Origin: Basidiobolus meristosporus CBS 931.73
Lineage: Eukaryota; Basidiobolomycota; Basidiobolomycetes; Basidiobolales; Basidiobolaceae
Assembly: GCA_002104905.1 (NCBI GenBank)
Contig: MCFE01000029.1
Location: 1-64,000, forward strand
Reading direction: 5' to 3'
DNA: 64,000 nt
Both the position numbers and the translations under genes were made by a program. The notes under the pieces were generated by a model. That model saw only the letters and a program-made list of their open reading frames with translations, searched no databases and was not told where the DNA came from. Of the stretch, positions 49,782-61,700 are shown one piece after another. Position 1 is the stretch's first letter. The number at the start of each line of letters is the position of its first letter.

Positions 49782-51160
49782 TTATTTCCATTGAAACTTC
49801 AGTTGTACCTCAATTGCCAATTGTATTGACCTATACAAGTCCCTATGACCTACACTAACATTAAGCCCAACACCACACTCAACAAGTAACTCCATTAAAA
49901 TCCACCACTCAAAAAGTATTCTTGCTGTGATGCCCTGGTTCTACAACTTTGGTGAGAACCCACTGACTTTATGCCACTGTTCATTCACTGGTTCCCACTT
50001 GTCCTGCTCTTCAGCTGGCACTGCAAGGTCTAGCTCCTCATCTGCCAGTCTTGGTAATAAGTCCTTGAAATATTCAAGTGCATTTTCTTGTGCACTATTC
50101 TGGAAGAAGTGCCACAACCTTTTGGTGTGCCTGTTCAAGTTCCAAAATTCATCTGAAGGCATTGTGACAGTCTTTCAAGTTCTTGACATTGTAGACTTGT
50201 GTGTCAGTGGGATCTCCACTCTATCAACAATGGACAATTTGGAGGCTGTGGTAGACAAATTGTCTTTTTCCGCAAACTCATCTACCTCACTGGAGTGTAG
50301 CTCAACTGCCTGTGCTTCCAACTCTTGTGAACACTGCAGTATCTTGTTGGTAATTCTTCTTGGCTATAAGGGATTCAGTGTGCTCCAGGCTTGAGGCATT
50401 AAATGGCAAGAACTGCAGTTTTTTTTTGCTTGCCTCCCTGTCCCAGGCATGGGTGAACATTTGTCCCTTTACTTTTTCCTTTATCACTGCCAGGTCTTTC
50501 ACTGCTACTTGTCTGAGTGCTTCTTGCAAAGAATTATGTTTTCTCCCTGATAAATTCTGCTCTGCTGCATCTGCTGCATCTGCTTTGGCCTGCTTGTTTC
50601 TTGCTAGCACTCTTCTGGCAACCTGACGTCTCTTTTCCACTTGTTTCAAGCTCTCAACCATGGTTGTGATGGGCTCCTGTAAAAGCCACTAATATTTATC
50701 ACTGCAAGGTCCTTCACTGCCACTTTGACTGAGTGCTCCTTGAGTGGTACTACACTTTTTCCTTGATAAGTGTTGTGCTGATGCATCTCTGTCTGCCTGC
50801 TTTTCCCTAATTGGCACTCTTCCAGCTACCTGTTGTCTCTTTGACACTTGTCTAGAGCTTTTGGCCCTGCTTGTAACAGGCTCTTGAGGAAGCAGCTGGT
50901 TTTTGGCCATGGCATCCTTGTTCTTCTGCCTTTGATAGTGTCTGCTATTCTTAAGATGCTTTCTTATCAAACCAATGCTGGCCCAAAATCTGTTTGCCCC
51001 TTTAAAATCCAGGATAATGCTCATGGAACAAGTTAAGTGCATTCTTCTTGGCCTTGAGTTCCTGATGGTCCTATGGTATGCCACCCTTAAGGTGATGGAG
51101 TGCTAGACTTCTAATGGCCTCTTGGATATTTGCCCACTCTTCATTATTGCACACAATAGC
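49782..51160 (-). pseudogene. Unknown repeated ORF, copy R1
   Basis: Minus-strand pieces 51084-50689, 50661-50302 and 50162-49941 are homologous to 60740-61700 (+) and partly to 58524-58300 (-) and 59760-60170 (+). Shared motifs are EEWANIQEA, HQELKA, VKDLAVIKEKVKG, KKLQFLPFNA, LSTTATM-like, and QWHKVSGF near the end. The piece is Lys/Gln-rich and probably helical. No known domain is recognised. Its constant place in the Tnp2 elements suggests an accessory transposition protein. Confidence 0.45.
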
Positions 51161-51314
51161 TTACGCATGCAGAGAGCATACGAAGTATTACAAGGATCAT
51201 GGCCAATGTTTTGCCACACAAGTCATATTTGACCATTCATCAGTCACTACTTTACTAACATCATCTTGCTGACCAGTTGATACTTCTATATTGGCACCTA
51301 GCCATCTTTGTCAC

Positions 51315-52419
51315 TGTTGAAATATTGGGCTATTTGGTATCATTCTGCCGCTAAAAATTTACTTACCAATTCTGAACTAGCCTTGGTCACTGTGGGACTA
51401 ATTTACAGCTCCAACTTTGCCACTATCTTCAAATCTATGTTCATATGAATATTCCCTTATAGTCAGGATCAAATTAGCGCTAGTACTGAACATTAGACTT
51501 GTTTTGTTGGATAGTGCCTCATTGAGCCATGAGGGCCAAATGATGCCATAATGTGCCTGGGAGGCTAAATGAGCCTAAACTTGGCCACAGAGTGTGAAAC
51601 ATAGCTCTTCATCTTCATGCAAAGCAGCCCCTGTGTTTCACCCATTGAGTTGGAGAATATCCATTTTTTGACCTTTTTTTTGGATCAATGTTGTGCATGA
51701 TGTGTAAGAGGACAGAAGGACTGAAGACATGCATCTGGTGCTCAATACCCATGGCACTCTGAATCTAGCTCCTGTAGCGTATATCATGTCACAAAAATGA
51801 ATGGCACTATCTTGGTCCACTGGTACTATCTGGCACTATATTTAAATATTAGCCCTAAAGTAAGACCTATACAAAGCACTTATAGTGCCATATAGTACCA
51901 GTGAACCAAGATAGTGCCATTCATTTTTGTGACATGATATACGCTACAGGCGCTAGATTCAGAGTGCCATGGGTATTGAGTACCAGATGCATGTCTTCAG
52001 TCCTTCTGTCCTCTTACACATCATGCACAACATTGATCCAAAAAAAAAGGCCAAAAAATGGATTTTCTCCAACACAATGGGTGAAACACAGCGGCTGCTT
52101 TGCATGAAGATGCAGAGCTATGTTTCACACTCTGGGGCCAATTTTAGGTCTACTATGCCTCTCTGGCATGCAATGGCACTATTTGGCACTCATGGCTGAA
52201 TGTGGCACTATCCAACGGAACAAGTCTATTATGTATTAACCCTGAAACTGTTACAGAATGCTCCTGAATATGGAGAAACCCTCCTTACTTAGTGTTACAG
52301 CTATATTGTTTCTACAAAGGTATAAATACTGAGCTTCTTTATTAAGAAACAACAGTTCAACTATTTTCACTATTTCTTGATAAGTTCCTTATATCCAAAT
52401 CACTTCTTAAATTGCAACA
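51315..52419 (+). mobile_element. Solo Copia-like LTR carrying a MITE
   Basis: Bounded by TGTTGAAATA and TTGCAACA. The flanks GTCAC (51310-51314) and ATCAC (52420-52424) form a 5-bp duplication with one change. Joining the flanks restores the Tnp2 sequence seen in copy A (tttgtcaccttgtgcaaa). Without the MITE at 51495-52227 the LTR is about 369 bp. It has a tataaatac box near 52322. A different LTR family from the 27-41 kb Copia copies. Confidence 0.72.
51495..52227. mobile_element. Palindromic MITE, copy 2
   Basis: 733 bp, same arms and loop as copy 1. Target duplication ATT (51492-51494 and 52228-52230), inserted into the solo LTR. Confidence 0.85.
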
Positions 52420-53122
52420 ATCACCTTGTGCAAAATGAGTCAGGAGAGTTTGTGACACCTTTAGGCTCACCTCAGCCTTCTGAATATTGCACACAGAGTG
52501 ATAGCACAGACAAAGAAGGCTCACTGATTGATTGTTATCCTATCTTCTCTAACAATTGTACCACACATGGGCCGGGTCAAGTCCCAATGTGCAATGTGAC
52601 AACACCTATTGAAACAAATGCTGAGGTTACTTTATGGAGTCAAGTGAGCCCAGTATTCCATCTACTGGTGAATGATGTAATGTTGTGGCTTGAGAAGTGC
52701 CACATTTCCACTAATATCAGTAATTGGTGCCTAGAGGATTTACTTTCACCGCTTGCTAAAATCATTCCAGGATGCAACTTACCATGAACATGGTATAAGT
52801 GGACAACCATCAAGTGGCTTGCAACAAATGACCCAAAGACTGTCCTGATGCTAGCATGTGCTGACAGTTGCATGGCATTCACATCCAAAAATGCCACCAT
52901 TGCAACATGTCCAAGTTGCCAGGAATCCACCACAATTTAGGGAAAATATTGATCAAACTCCAGATATATACTGGTATTACCCTGTATGAAGAAGCCCATG
53001 TAGCCCAAAAAATACTGAGAAGCTAGAAAATACCACACTAAGTATCAATCAAGTACAAACATATTAGATATATTCAATGGCACACATTACAAGCAGCTAA
53101 GATGCAAGGGCTACTTTGAAGG

Positions 53123-53491
53123 TGTTACAAGTCTTTGTATAAGAGTTGTAAAGGAATAGGGCATTTAGCTAGTATTGTATTCACTAAAACTTGAACTGAT
53201 CTTTATTGAGATTCCAGCAGCTCCTTATATACATTTTGCCAGATCAGTAGCTGACTAATTGTATTTCCTAATGTAGGCTGTGGCTGATGACTCATTTGAT
53301 TGCATCATCATCACCCAATAAGATCCTACCTAATATATCTATTTCTGTCTGATAAGGATCTGCTGATTCATTTTCTGACTAATGCTATTTGTCTGATGGA
53401 TAACACTGATATACTGATAGACTAAACATATAACTGATTAATTTGACTAAAAACTGATTCAACTTAAATGTTCAAGCAGTATATCCTAACA
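53123..53491. repeat. Solo Gypsy LTR
   Basis: 369 bp, same family as the LTRs of the Gypsy element. Target duplication AAGG (53119-53122 and 53492-53495). Removing it restores the Tnp2 reading frame around GYFEGM. It is the product of LTR-LTR recombination. Confidence 0.85.
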
Positions 53492-53567
53492 AAGGTATGC
53501 ATGACCTGGCCTTTGCCTTAGCACTTGATGGATTCTCATTAAACAAGTACTCTAGCAGCAAGTCCTC

Positions 53568-55066
53568 CCTATGAAAAAGAATTTTTTCCCCTGGTAGATC
53601 CAATTCAGATCAGCCATCAGGATCCCATTTGGAGACTGTGATAACAATAGTGGCATGCAATCAGTAATCCTCTTAACAATCTTATGACAAAATTACAACA
53701 GCAGATAGCTAATTTTACTGCTAAATCAAGTTATAAAACTTGACAGGGCTTGATTGGTGTGGTAGCAGTAATTGCAAGGCATTGTTGTGGTCTTGATGCG
53801 CACTTCAAATACTTGAAATGGATTAAACTGACTGGTGTATCCAATTGCCTTATATTGCAAAAAACTGGACAGTGTTTTGATTGCCTCATTGCAGGTCTCT
53901 GATGGCATTGTTACAGCAGTACGGTGACCTACAACAAGTTCTGTATAATGGTACTGTACCAGTTTATCAAATGGTATTTCCTTTTTCTACCTCCCCTTGT
54001 GCTATTCATATATTCAACTGTAGACTCACCCCACTTATCTGCTTACCTGCTACTACCTTGGGCTTTCCACATATAGATTGAATTAAACAAAACTATGGCT
54101 TCCTGCTCACTAACCTATACAAGTGTGAACACCTGCCACAATCAACATACTGTCATTACCTCAACTTCACGGCTTTTGTTGCGATACTTGCAAAGTTGCC
54201 ATATACCTTGTGCCACTGATAGCATACATACATCTTGCAGACATATTCTTGGTTGCTGCCACTTCTGCCATGAGATCCTTCTAAATATGTGCAAAGAACT
54301 CTTCAGTATTTGGCTAATATATTCCTTCTCCCTGCTGGATTTAAGTCCAGCTTGTTGGTGCACTCTGGCTCTTGTTTGTGTGAGTTCTGTAATGAATAGT
54401 GTAGAAGTTGGCTTGTGAACAAGAGAAATTTGGCACTCTTTGGCAGAATTATCCTGACAAAAGATAGTTGCTTGCTGCACCCTGCCCAGCTTTGCATTAC
54501 TTGACTGGTTACCCACATATTGTGGCTGCTCAGCTTCTTAATTCCACTGGCATAGGCATCTCCATGTGCACATATCTCCATGAGATTTTTCAACTCTTCC
54601 AGGCTGTCCTCCAAATACCAACTCATCACATTTATGATGGACTTGAAGATAATATTCTTGATGAGTTTGGGATATGATAGTACCTGCAACTTGACTTGCA
54701 CTCTTATCTCCCTACACATCTGCTGAATTGGAAACTCCCAAAAGGTGAAGCAAGGCCCAATATTCTCCAAGCACTAAGTAAGATGGAATGGAGAATGGAT
54801 ACAGCAGTGGCAGATATCTAGGCATTTGGCTTTATATTTGTAGTATAGCCACTCAAATCTTGTAGCAAACTCCTTCCTCAGCAGCTGTAGATGTGTCAAG
54901 TTGGCATTGGTGATCTGCTTCTGGACAAATATGCTTACAACGTCCACATATTACTCCAATGCCTCCAGTGTACTCTTGGTTGGAATGATATCTAAGCACT
55001 GCTTGAATAAACACATATCCTATTCAGCCAGTCTTTGCATTTGCATTGTTGCATATGTGTATGCAG
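53568..55066 (-). mobile_element. Tnp2 fragment D (3' half, minus strand)
   Basis: Starts at the terminal motif CCCTATGAAAAAG (53568) and matches element A from 41018 to about 42640. It includes IGPCFTFWEFPIQQ (54770-54720) and the region 54516-54142. It is followed head-on by fragment E. Confidence 0.68.
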
Positions 55067-56040
55067 ATGTGTGGGGAGATAGGAAGACAAGTCAAGCTGT
55101 AGGCACTACCATATTCCAATTGCATCAGGAATATTACCTTCATGTCTGTCATGGATGTGATGGGTTTGCACTTGGAGGACAGTCAGGAAGAGTTGAAAAT
55201 ACTGAGGACAGATGTGCGCATGGAGACACGTATGCCTATGGAATCAGGTATCTAAGCAACCACAATGTGTGGGTAATCAGTTAAATAATGCAATGCTGGG
55301 TGGGGTGCAACAAGCAGCTGTTTTTAGTAGTATAGCTCTGCCAATGTATGCCAAGTTTCTCTCAGTAGCAAGCCAGCTTCTGCACCATTCAGTATAGAAT
55401 TCAAACAAACAAGAGCCCAAGCGCTCCAATTAGGGGGACTAAAATTCAGCAGGGAGAAGTGTTATATTAGCTGAATACCAAAGAGTGCCTTGCAGATATT
55501 ATGAAGATACTCATGCTAGAGGTGGTGGCAACAAAGCATTAGTTTGAAAGATGTATATGTTATTAGCAGTACAAGGAATATGGCAACTATGCAAATATCA
55601 CACTAAAAAGACATGAAGTTGAGGTAATACAAGTATATCAATTATGGTGGGTGTGTGCAATTGTAGAGGTTAGTAAGCTGGAGGCCATGGTATCTTTTGA
55701 TTTGAGCTGTATTTGGAATACTCAAGGTAGTAGGGGTTAAGCAGACAAGGCATGCTGAATATAAAGTGGAATATATAAATTGCACAATGGGTGGTAGAAA
55801 AAGGAAACCGGTTGGTAAATTGGCAAGTTAGCATTATACAGAACTGGCTAATGGCCACCATACTACTGTACCATCCTATCAAAGAGCCACAATGAGGCTG
55901 TCAAAACACTGTCAAGTTTTTTGCCATACAAAGCATTTAGATGTACTAGTTGGTTAGAGCCATTGAAAATGTAAAGCTACAGTACCAGTCAAACCTTATC
56001 AAGTTTATAATTTTATTTGGCAGTAAAACTGTTTGACACA
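55067..56040 (+). mobile_element. Tnp2 fragment E (3' part, plus strand)
   Basis: Homologous to the same 3' region as D but in opposite orientation: WGDRKTSQAV, then SNHNVWVIS (55068-55284), down to the 3' tract ending near 56040. D and E together form a large imperfect inverted repeat. Confidence 0.62.
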
Positions 56041-56419
56041 TTAGATGAGATCTATACCAAGTACTGTGGGCCATCTACCTCAATATACTGAAGGAGATCC
56101 CTTGTTTAGCTTCTCTGCTATCACAAGTACTATTGCCCCACAATGTCTCCTCCCACCTTCCATGGCAGCAAAAGTCCCAGAAGCTCTCATTCTCAGTTGA
56201 CAGTAATTGAGAACTACCTTATATAGGGTATGAATGACTTAGAACAAGCTTGGAGCACTAGGTTCAGAAGCTCCAAGTTTTCAGCAATCAGTTCCATATC
56301 AGGTATATTTTTGATACCTTCCCAGCCAGGATTAACATACCTTCTAGAGAGCAGAGGTACTTTTTTCTGGCATATACAAGGCACACTATGTAAAGTCTCA
56401 AGCACTGTCTGATATTGAG

Positions 56420-57005
56420 TGTAAAATTATACCGTTTAGTGAGCCATTTGCTGGAATTAGGTATGACAGATCATTCTGGGTAGAGAATTGTCCTGAATTC
56501 AGTAGATGTGAGAAATGTATGGCAAACCTAACTTATAAGGGAGGATTGTCAGAGATTTGGAAGGACTACAGCTATTGGGAATCCAAGGAATGTTGTGCTT
56601 AGCAGAAAGCTGAAGCTCTACAATAAGATATTTGATCATTTCAGAGTGAGTGTTGAGTATACATTTGGATATCTAAAGATATTGAGCATATTGGCAGGTA
56701 AGTGCAGAGGAAAGTCATATATAGCAGAAAACAGCAGAATAGACAAAATACTAAGACACTTATTAATGCTTGGTATATTCATACATGAAGACATCCATTG
56801 AGAGAAGTGTATCTAGCGCACTATGAATAGTAAATAAAGCAAGAAGTGCACCATACTCAGCAACATAAGTAAGATTGAGTAAAATTACCAGTAGCTGTTC
56901 CTACCACAAGTATCATAGTACAATATATAGAGCCAGAATGTGCCATAGAGGTTCAGATTGATCTGTCACTAAAAACAGGCTGACACTATCCAACAGAACA
57001 AGTCC
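56420..57005 (+). mobile_element. PIF/Harbinger-like transposase fragment with right terminus
   Basis: The frame 56595-56801 has LYNKIFDHFRVSVEYTFGYL and LKILSILAGKC, the conserved C-terminal motif of DDE_Tnp_4 (HARBI1-type) transposases: F-x-x-x-RV-x-VE-x-FG-x-LK. Upstream, 56430-56590 is a related but interrupted stretch. The segment ends at 56982-57005 with gacactatccaacagaacaag + tcc, the same terminal sequence as the palindromic MITEs, followed by AAT. The left end was not found. Confidence 0.65.
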
Positions 57006-57009
57006 AATA

Positions 57010-57870
57010 TTCAAATGCATATCTGACAATAAAAATATAAGAACTGGATGAACTGGATATGTATTGATTCAAGTGGCCTTCTGAAGCCATTTCTACCAGT
57101 AGTACATTGGAAGCACTGGCCATTGAATATTAACACCACAGGAATAGTTATCTGGAAGTGAATTACCTGTGCCAACTTGACACATCTACAGCTTTTATGC
57201 AAAGAGTTTGTGACAGGATTTGAGTGGCTATGCTACAAGCATAGAGCTGAGCAACAGATCTCTGCCGCCACTGTATTTATTCTCCACCTCATCTTACTTG
57301 GTGTGTGGGGAATATTGGGCCTTGCTTCACCTTGCAGGAGTTTCCTGTAGGGCAGATCTGCAGGGATGTAGGGACAAAATTGAGTTACAGGTACAAACAT
57401 ATCCCAATTTCATTAGGATCATTACCTTCAAACCAGTTATAGATCTGATAAGTTGGCACATGGAGGATAGCCAGGAAGAGTTAGAAAATTTAGAGGATGC
57501 ATGTGCAGAGGAAGACACCTATACCTTGAGCTTAGGTAGTTAAGCCACCCTGATGTGTGGGTTATCAGTTAAGTAATCTAAAGTTAGGCTGGGGGTAACA
57601 AGTAACTGAACTTTGATAGAACAACTTGTCAAAGTATCCAGGATTTCTCTTTGTCACAAACAGGTAGCCACACCATTTAATGCTGAATTCACACAATAAG
57701 ATCCAGAGCTCACCTATAAGAGGGACATGAATCCAGCAGGGAGAAGGAGTCTATTAGCTAAGTACCAAGAAGTTTGTTATAAATACTCAGTAAGTATTCC
57801 TGGCAAAAGCGGCTACAACTGTGCATATGTCTGCAAGGTGCACTATGAGAAATTGTGATGATCCCATCAA
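57010..57870 (+). mobile_element. Tnp2 fragment F (plus strand)
   Basis: Matches element A (42640 down to about 41760) in plus orientation. It includes VYCGEYWALLHL-like sequence and WHMEDSQEELENLEDA (57460-57500). Stops in frame. Confidence 0.6.
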
Positions 57871-58524
57871 AAAGCCAGCACAAATTTATAGTACCATGAC
57901 TAAGAGGTATTGATGCCATCAGGACACTGTGCAAAGACCATCAAAAAATAATTGCACCCCATATTTCACAAACAACCTAGTCAGAGTTTCTCATCACAAC
58001 AATACAAAAGTGGCTTTTGATTGGTTCACTGCCAATTTTCTCACTTTCTGATCCTGGACACTCTATCACCTCCTATGTTTGTGTGCATTGCTTGGCTATT
58101 GCCTCTTTTTCAAACCTCTTACTTCCTGACTCAACCATTGCTCCTACTTCCCATGCATACACAAATATTTATCTCCATTGAAACTTCAGTTGCACCTCAA
58201 TTGCCAATTTTATTGATCTATGAAAGTCCCTTAACCCTACACTAACATATAGCCCGGCCCCACACTCAACAAGTAACTCCATTAAGACCCATCATCCAGT
58301 AAGTATTTCTGCTGTGATGCCCTTTTTCCATGAATTTGGCAGCAACCCTGTGGCTTTGCGCCACTGTTCATTCACTAGGTCCCATCCAACAGCTTCACAA
58401 ATACTCAATGTCTTTTGAATTTTAGGCTTTGGTATAGACACTACATTTTCTCCCTCCCATGCTGTGACAGGCTTTAATGTGGGCTTTATCTTTGGGCAAT
58501 TTTGTTGTGCTTCAATGACCGTAC
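57871..58524 (-). pseudogene. Unknown repeated ORF, copy R2 (truncated)
   Basis: Homologous to the end of R1 and R3. Minus-strand frame 58524-58300 has LVNEQWRKATGLL and WKKGITAEIL. It is cut by the MITE at 58528. Confidence 0.45.
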
Positions 58525-58527
58525 AGT

Positions 58528-59389
58528 AGACTTGTTCCGTTGGATAGTGCCACATTGAGCCATGAGTGCCAAATGATGCCATAGTGTGCCAGAGAGGCCA
58601 AGTGAGCCACTACCTGGCCACAGAGTGTGAAACATAGCTCTGCATCTGCATGCCAAGTAGCCCCTGTGTTTCACCCATTGTGTTGGAGAAAATCCATTTT
58701 TTGACCTTTTTTTTTGGATCAATGTTGTACAGGATGTGTTAGAGCACAAGCAGATTGAAGATATGCATCTGGTAGTCAATACCCATGGCACTCTGACTCT
58801 AGCTCCTGTAGCTTGTATCATGTCACAAAAATGAATGGCACTGTCTTGGTCCACTGGTACTATCTGGCACTATATTTAAATATTAGCCCTAAAGTAAGAC
58901 CTATACAAAGCACTTATAGTGCCATATAGTACCAGTGAACCAAGATAGTGCCATTCATTTTTGTGACATGATATACGCTACAGGTGCTAGATTCAGAGTG
59001 CCATGGGTATTGAGTACCAGATGCATGTCTATACAAAGCACATATAGTGCCAGATAGTACCAGTGGACAAAGATAGTGCCATTCATTTTTGTGACATGAT
59101 ACAAGCTACAGGAGCTAGATTCAGAGTGCCATGGGTATTGAGTACCAGATGCATATCTTCAATCTGCTTGTGCTCTAACACATCCTGAGCTACATTGATC
59201 CACAAAAAAAGGTCAAAAAATGGATTTTCTCCTGCGCAATGGGTGAAACACAGGGGCTGCTTTACATGAAGATGCAGAGCTATGTTTCACACTCTGTGGC
59301 CCAGTATAGGCTCACTTGGCATCTCTGGCACACTATTGCATCATTTGGCACTCATGGCTCAATGTGGCACTATCCAACGGAACAAGTCT
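58528..59389. mobile_element. Palindromic MITE, copy 3 (with internal duplication)
   Basis: 862 bp. Target duplication AGT (58525-58527 and 59390-59392). About 128 bp of the right arm is tandemly duplicated (58902-59029 and 59030-59157). The first unit resembles copy 2 and the second resembles copy 1, so the element is chimeric. Confidence 0.83.
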
Positions 59390-59434
59390 AGTATTTTCTT
59401 CTGTATTATCAGCAAGTGTCTCAATCAATGGCTG

Positions 59435-59731
59435 TCACATTAAGCTCCTGGAATGCCTTCTTTGCAGCAGAGATACTGCTTTCTCTACCAGGGATATTGA
59501 TTTCTCTACACCTTTTATCTGCTCATCCTGTTTCTGGTCTTTTTCCTGATTTCTTTGGGTCATTGCATCTATCCTATCAGCCACTGCACATAATTGCCTC
59601 ATTTCCGCATTAGTATCAGCTGACAACATAGTTGCTGATATGGGTGGTGGTGATGATATGATAGCTACTTGCTGGTCTTCAACTAAGGGTACTGTTTTTG
59701 GCCTAAAAGTTTGAAACAGGTGGCAACACAA
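59435..59731 (-). pseudogene. Coiled-coil accessory ORF fragment
   Basis: 98 codons: VEDQQVAIISSPPP, then a heptad-like Glu/Lys/Gln-rich helix (ADRIDAMTQRNQEKDQKQDE, VEKSISLVEKAVSLL). The first part matches the opposing ORF of element A before its Gypsy cut. No enzymatic motif. Confidence 0.45.
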
Positions 59732-60669
59732 AATCAGGTTGCCAATAGAGTGCTGGTAAGGGAAAAGCAGGCCAAAACAGATGCACCAGTGCAGTATTGA
59801 TCAAGGAGAAAACATAGTTCAGTACAAGCAGAACTTTGATAAAGTAGCAGTGAAACACCCAGCATTGATCAAGGAAAAGGTAAAGGGAGAAAGGTCTATC
59901 CAAGCCAGAGGCAGGTACATGTGAGAAAAAAGCCACAGTCCTTGCAAGTTAATGCCATTAGTCCAGAGCAGGCTGAATTCCGTAACTGCCAAGAAGTATT
60001 ATCGACAAAAAAACTTGTTTCTCAAAGGTTGCAAGTACTGCTAGTTGTGCTATACACCAGTGAGATATATGAGTTTGTAGAAAGGCATTTTATCTACCAC
60101 AGCCACCATGTCCTCCATTGTAGACAGAGTGACTTGGTTCTCCGTGAAATCAAGGGTGTAAACTTTGAATGATCTTTGCACAGTGTCCTGATGAAATCAA
60201 TATCTCTTAGTTACAGGATTTTATTTTTGTGATTACCTTTTGATGGGATATCCACTATTACCTTTCATAGGGCATGCAAGTCAGGTCTGAGCATTCATTG
60301 GTCACTATTGTACCATGTACATGGTACAAACAGACAATCATCCTGTTACTGACAGCACATGACCTGGGGAATGTACAAAGTAAAGCATGTGATAATGGCT
60401 ACATGACATTAACATCAGAAAATGCCACCATTGCAAGGTGTCCAACTTATTTACTATCCACAGCCATAGAAGGAAAACATTACCCATGCTGCTGAACTAC
60501 TCCAGTAATGTGCCTGTCTAAAGAGTCATATTTAGTCCCACAAGTATTTTGCAGCTATAAAGTATTATGCTCAGTATCCTTCATATGGAAACATTTCCAA
60601 CATAATTATGGCAAACATCAATATCAACTATGAAGTAAGAGCTACTCTAACAGTGTGTAAAACAATGAT
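59732..60669 (+). mobile_element. Mixed remnants of the unknown ORF and Tnp2
   Basis: 59760-60170 resembles R1/R3 (VKHPALIKEKVKGE, LSTTATMSSIV). 60280-60560 is a Tnp2 piece (TWYKQTII, TSENATIARCP, IEGKHYPC). Both are full of stops. Confidence 0.5.
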
Positions 60670-60739
60670 CTATGAGAAATAATTTGGTCCCGTGGGTGGA
60701 TCCCATCCAAACCAGGGGGAAGCCGCAGTGTGTATACCA

Positions 60740-61700
60740 AAGCCTAAAAATCAGATGATATTGAAGATCTTTGAAGCCATTGAGTGCAATTATGAAGAGT
60801 GGGCTAATATTCAGGAGGCTGTTAGAAGTCTAGTATGCTAACACCTTAAGGCCAGCATACCATGGGACCATCAAGAACTCAAGGCCATGCTGAATGCACT
60901 TGATGCATCAAAGCAGCATTTATTGAGGAGAAAATGTATTTCAATATAAGACGCACTCAGACAAAGTAGCAGTGAAAGACCTGACAGTGATAAAGGAAAA
61001 GGTACCACAAGAAAAGCTCACCAATGCCAGAGACAGGGAAGCATGAGAAAAAAGCTGCAGTTCTTGCCAATCAATGCTGTAAAACCGGAACAAACTGATT
61101 CATATCATAGCCAAGAAGAATTACCAACATGACAACAGCTGTTTTCACAAGAGTTGGAAGCACAGCCTGTTGAGCTATGCTCCAGTGAGGTATATGAGTT
61201 TGCAGAGAAAGGCAATTTGTCTACCACAGCCACCATGTCTTCCATTGTTGCCAGAGTGGAGATCTCACTGACATACAAAGTAAGAATATCAAGAACTTAA
61301 GAGGTTATCACAATGACTTCAGTAGATTTTTTGAAAATTAATAGGCACACCAAGAAGTTGCAGCACTTCTTCAAGAGCAGTGCTCAAGAACACTCACTTG
61401 TATATTGCAAGGATCTATTGCAATGACTGGCAGATGTGGTGCTAGACCTGGCAGCAATGGCTGGAGACCAGGATGTAAGGGAACCAGTGAGTTAACAGTG
61501 GCATAAAGCTGTAGGGTTCCTGTTAAAGTCATGGAAACAGTGCATTACAGCAGAAATACTTATTCAGTGGTGGATTTTAATGGAGTTACTTGTTGAGTGT
61601 AGGGCTAAACTTAATGTTAATATAGGGTATAGGGACTTCTATAGGTCAATACAATTGGCAATTGAGGTACAACTAAAGTTTCAACAGTAATAAATTAACT
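60740..61700 (+). pseudogene. Unknown repeated ORF, copy R3
   Basis: The most complete copy. EEWANIQEAVRSL, HLKASIPWDHQELKAMLNAL, KKLQFLPINAVKPEQ, LSTTATMSSIVARVEIS, TKKLQHFFKSSAQEHS and QWHKAVGFLLKSW are seen in sequence, separated by a few stops and frame changes. No recognised domain. Confidence 0.45.

Larger units (their letters stand above)
41018..51160 (-). mobile_element. Tnp2/CACTA-like DNA transposon A, interrupted by Gypsy
   Basis: Starts at the terminal motif CCTATGAAAAATAATTTGG (41018). Minus-strand Tnp2 pseudogene to about 44520, opposing coiled-coil ORF from 44558, then a Gypsy insertion (44844-49781), then an unknown minus-strand ORF (49782-51160). The same order is seen in element C (60670 onward), which supports treating these parts as one element. 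The outer end beyond 51160 is missing. Confidence 0.6.
51161..53567 (+). mobile_element. Tnp2 element B fragment with nested insertions
   Basis: Plus-strand Tnp2 pieces: N-terminal YYKDH-QCFATQV (51195-51235), ending at TTTGTCAC (51314). It resumes at 52420 with ESGEFVTPLGSPQPS and runs to GYFEG (53122), then ALALDGFSLNK after 53492. Two solo LTRs split it. It ends at 53567 against another terminal motif. Confidence 0.72.

Noticed and set aside
60308-60325. Perfect 18-bp palindrome gtaccatgtacatggtac
   Set aside because: It arises within the Tnp2 coding motif TWYK. Related copies have it imperfectly, so no regulatory role is indicated.
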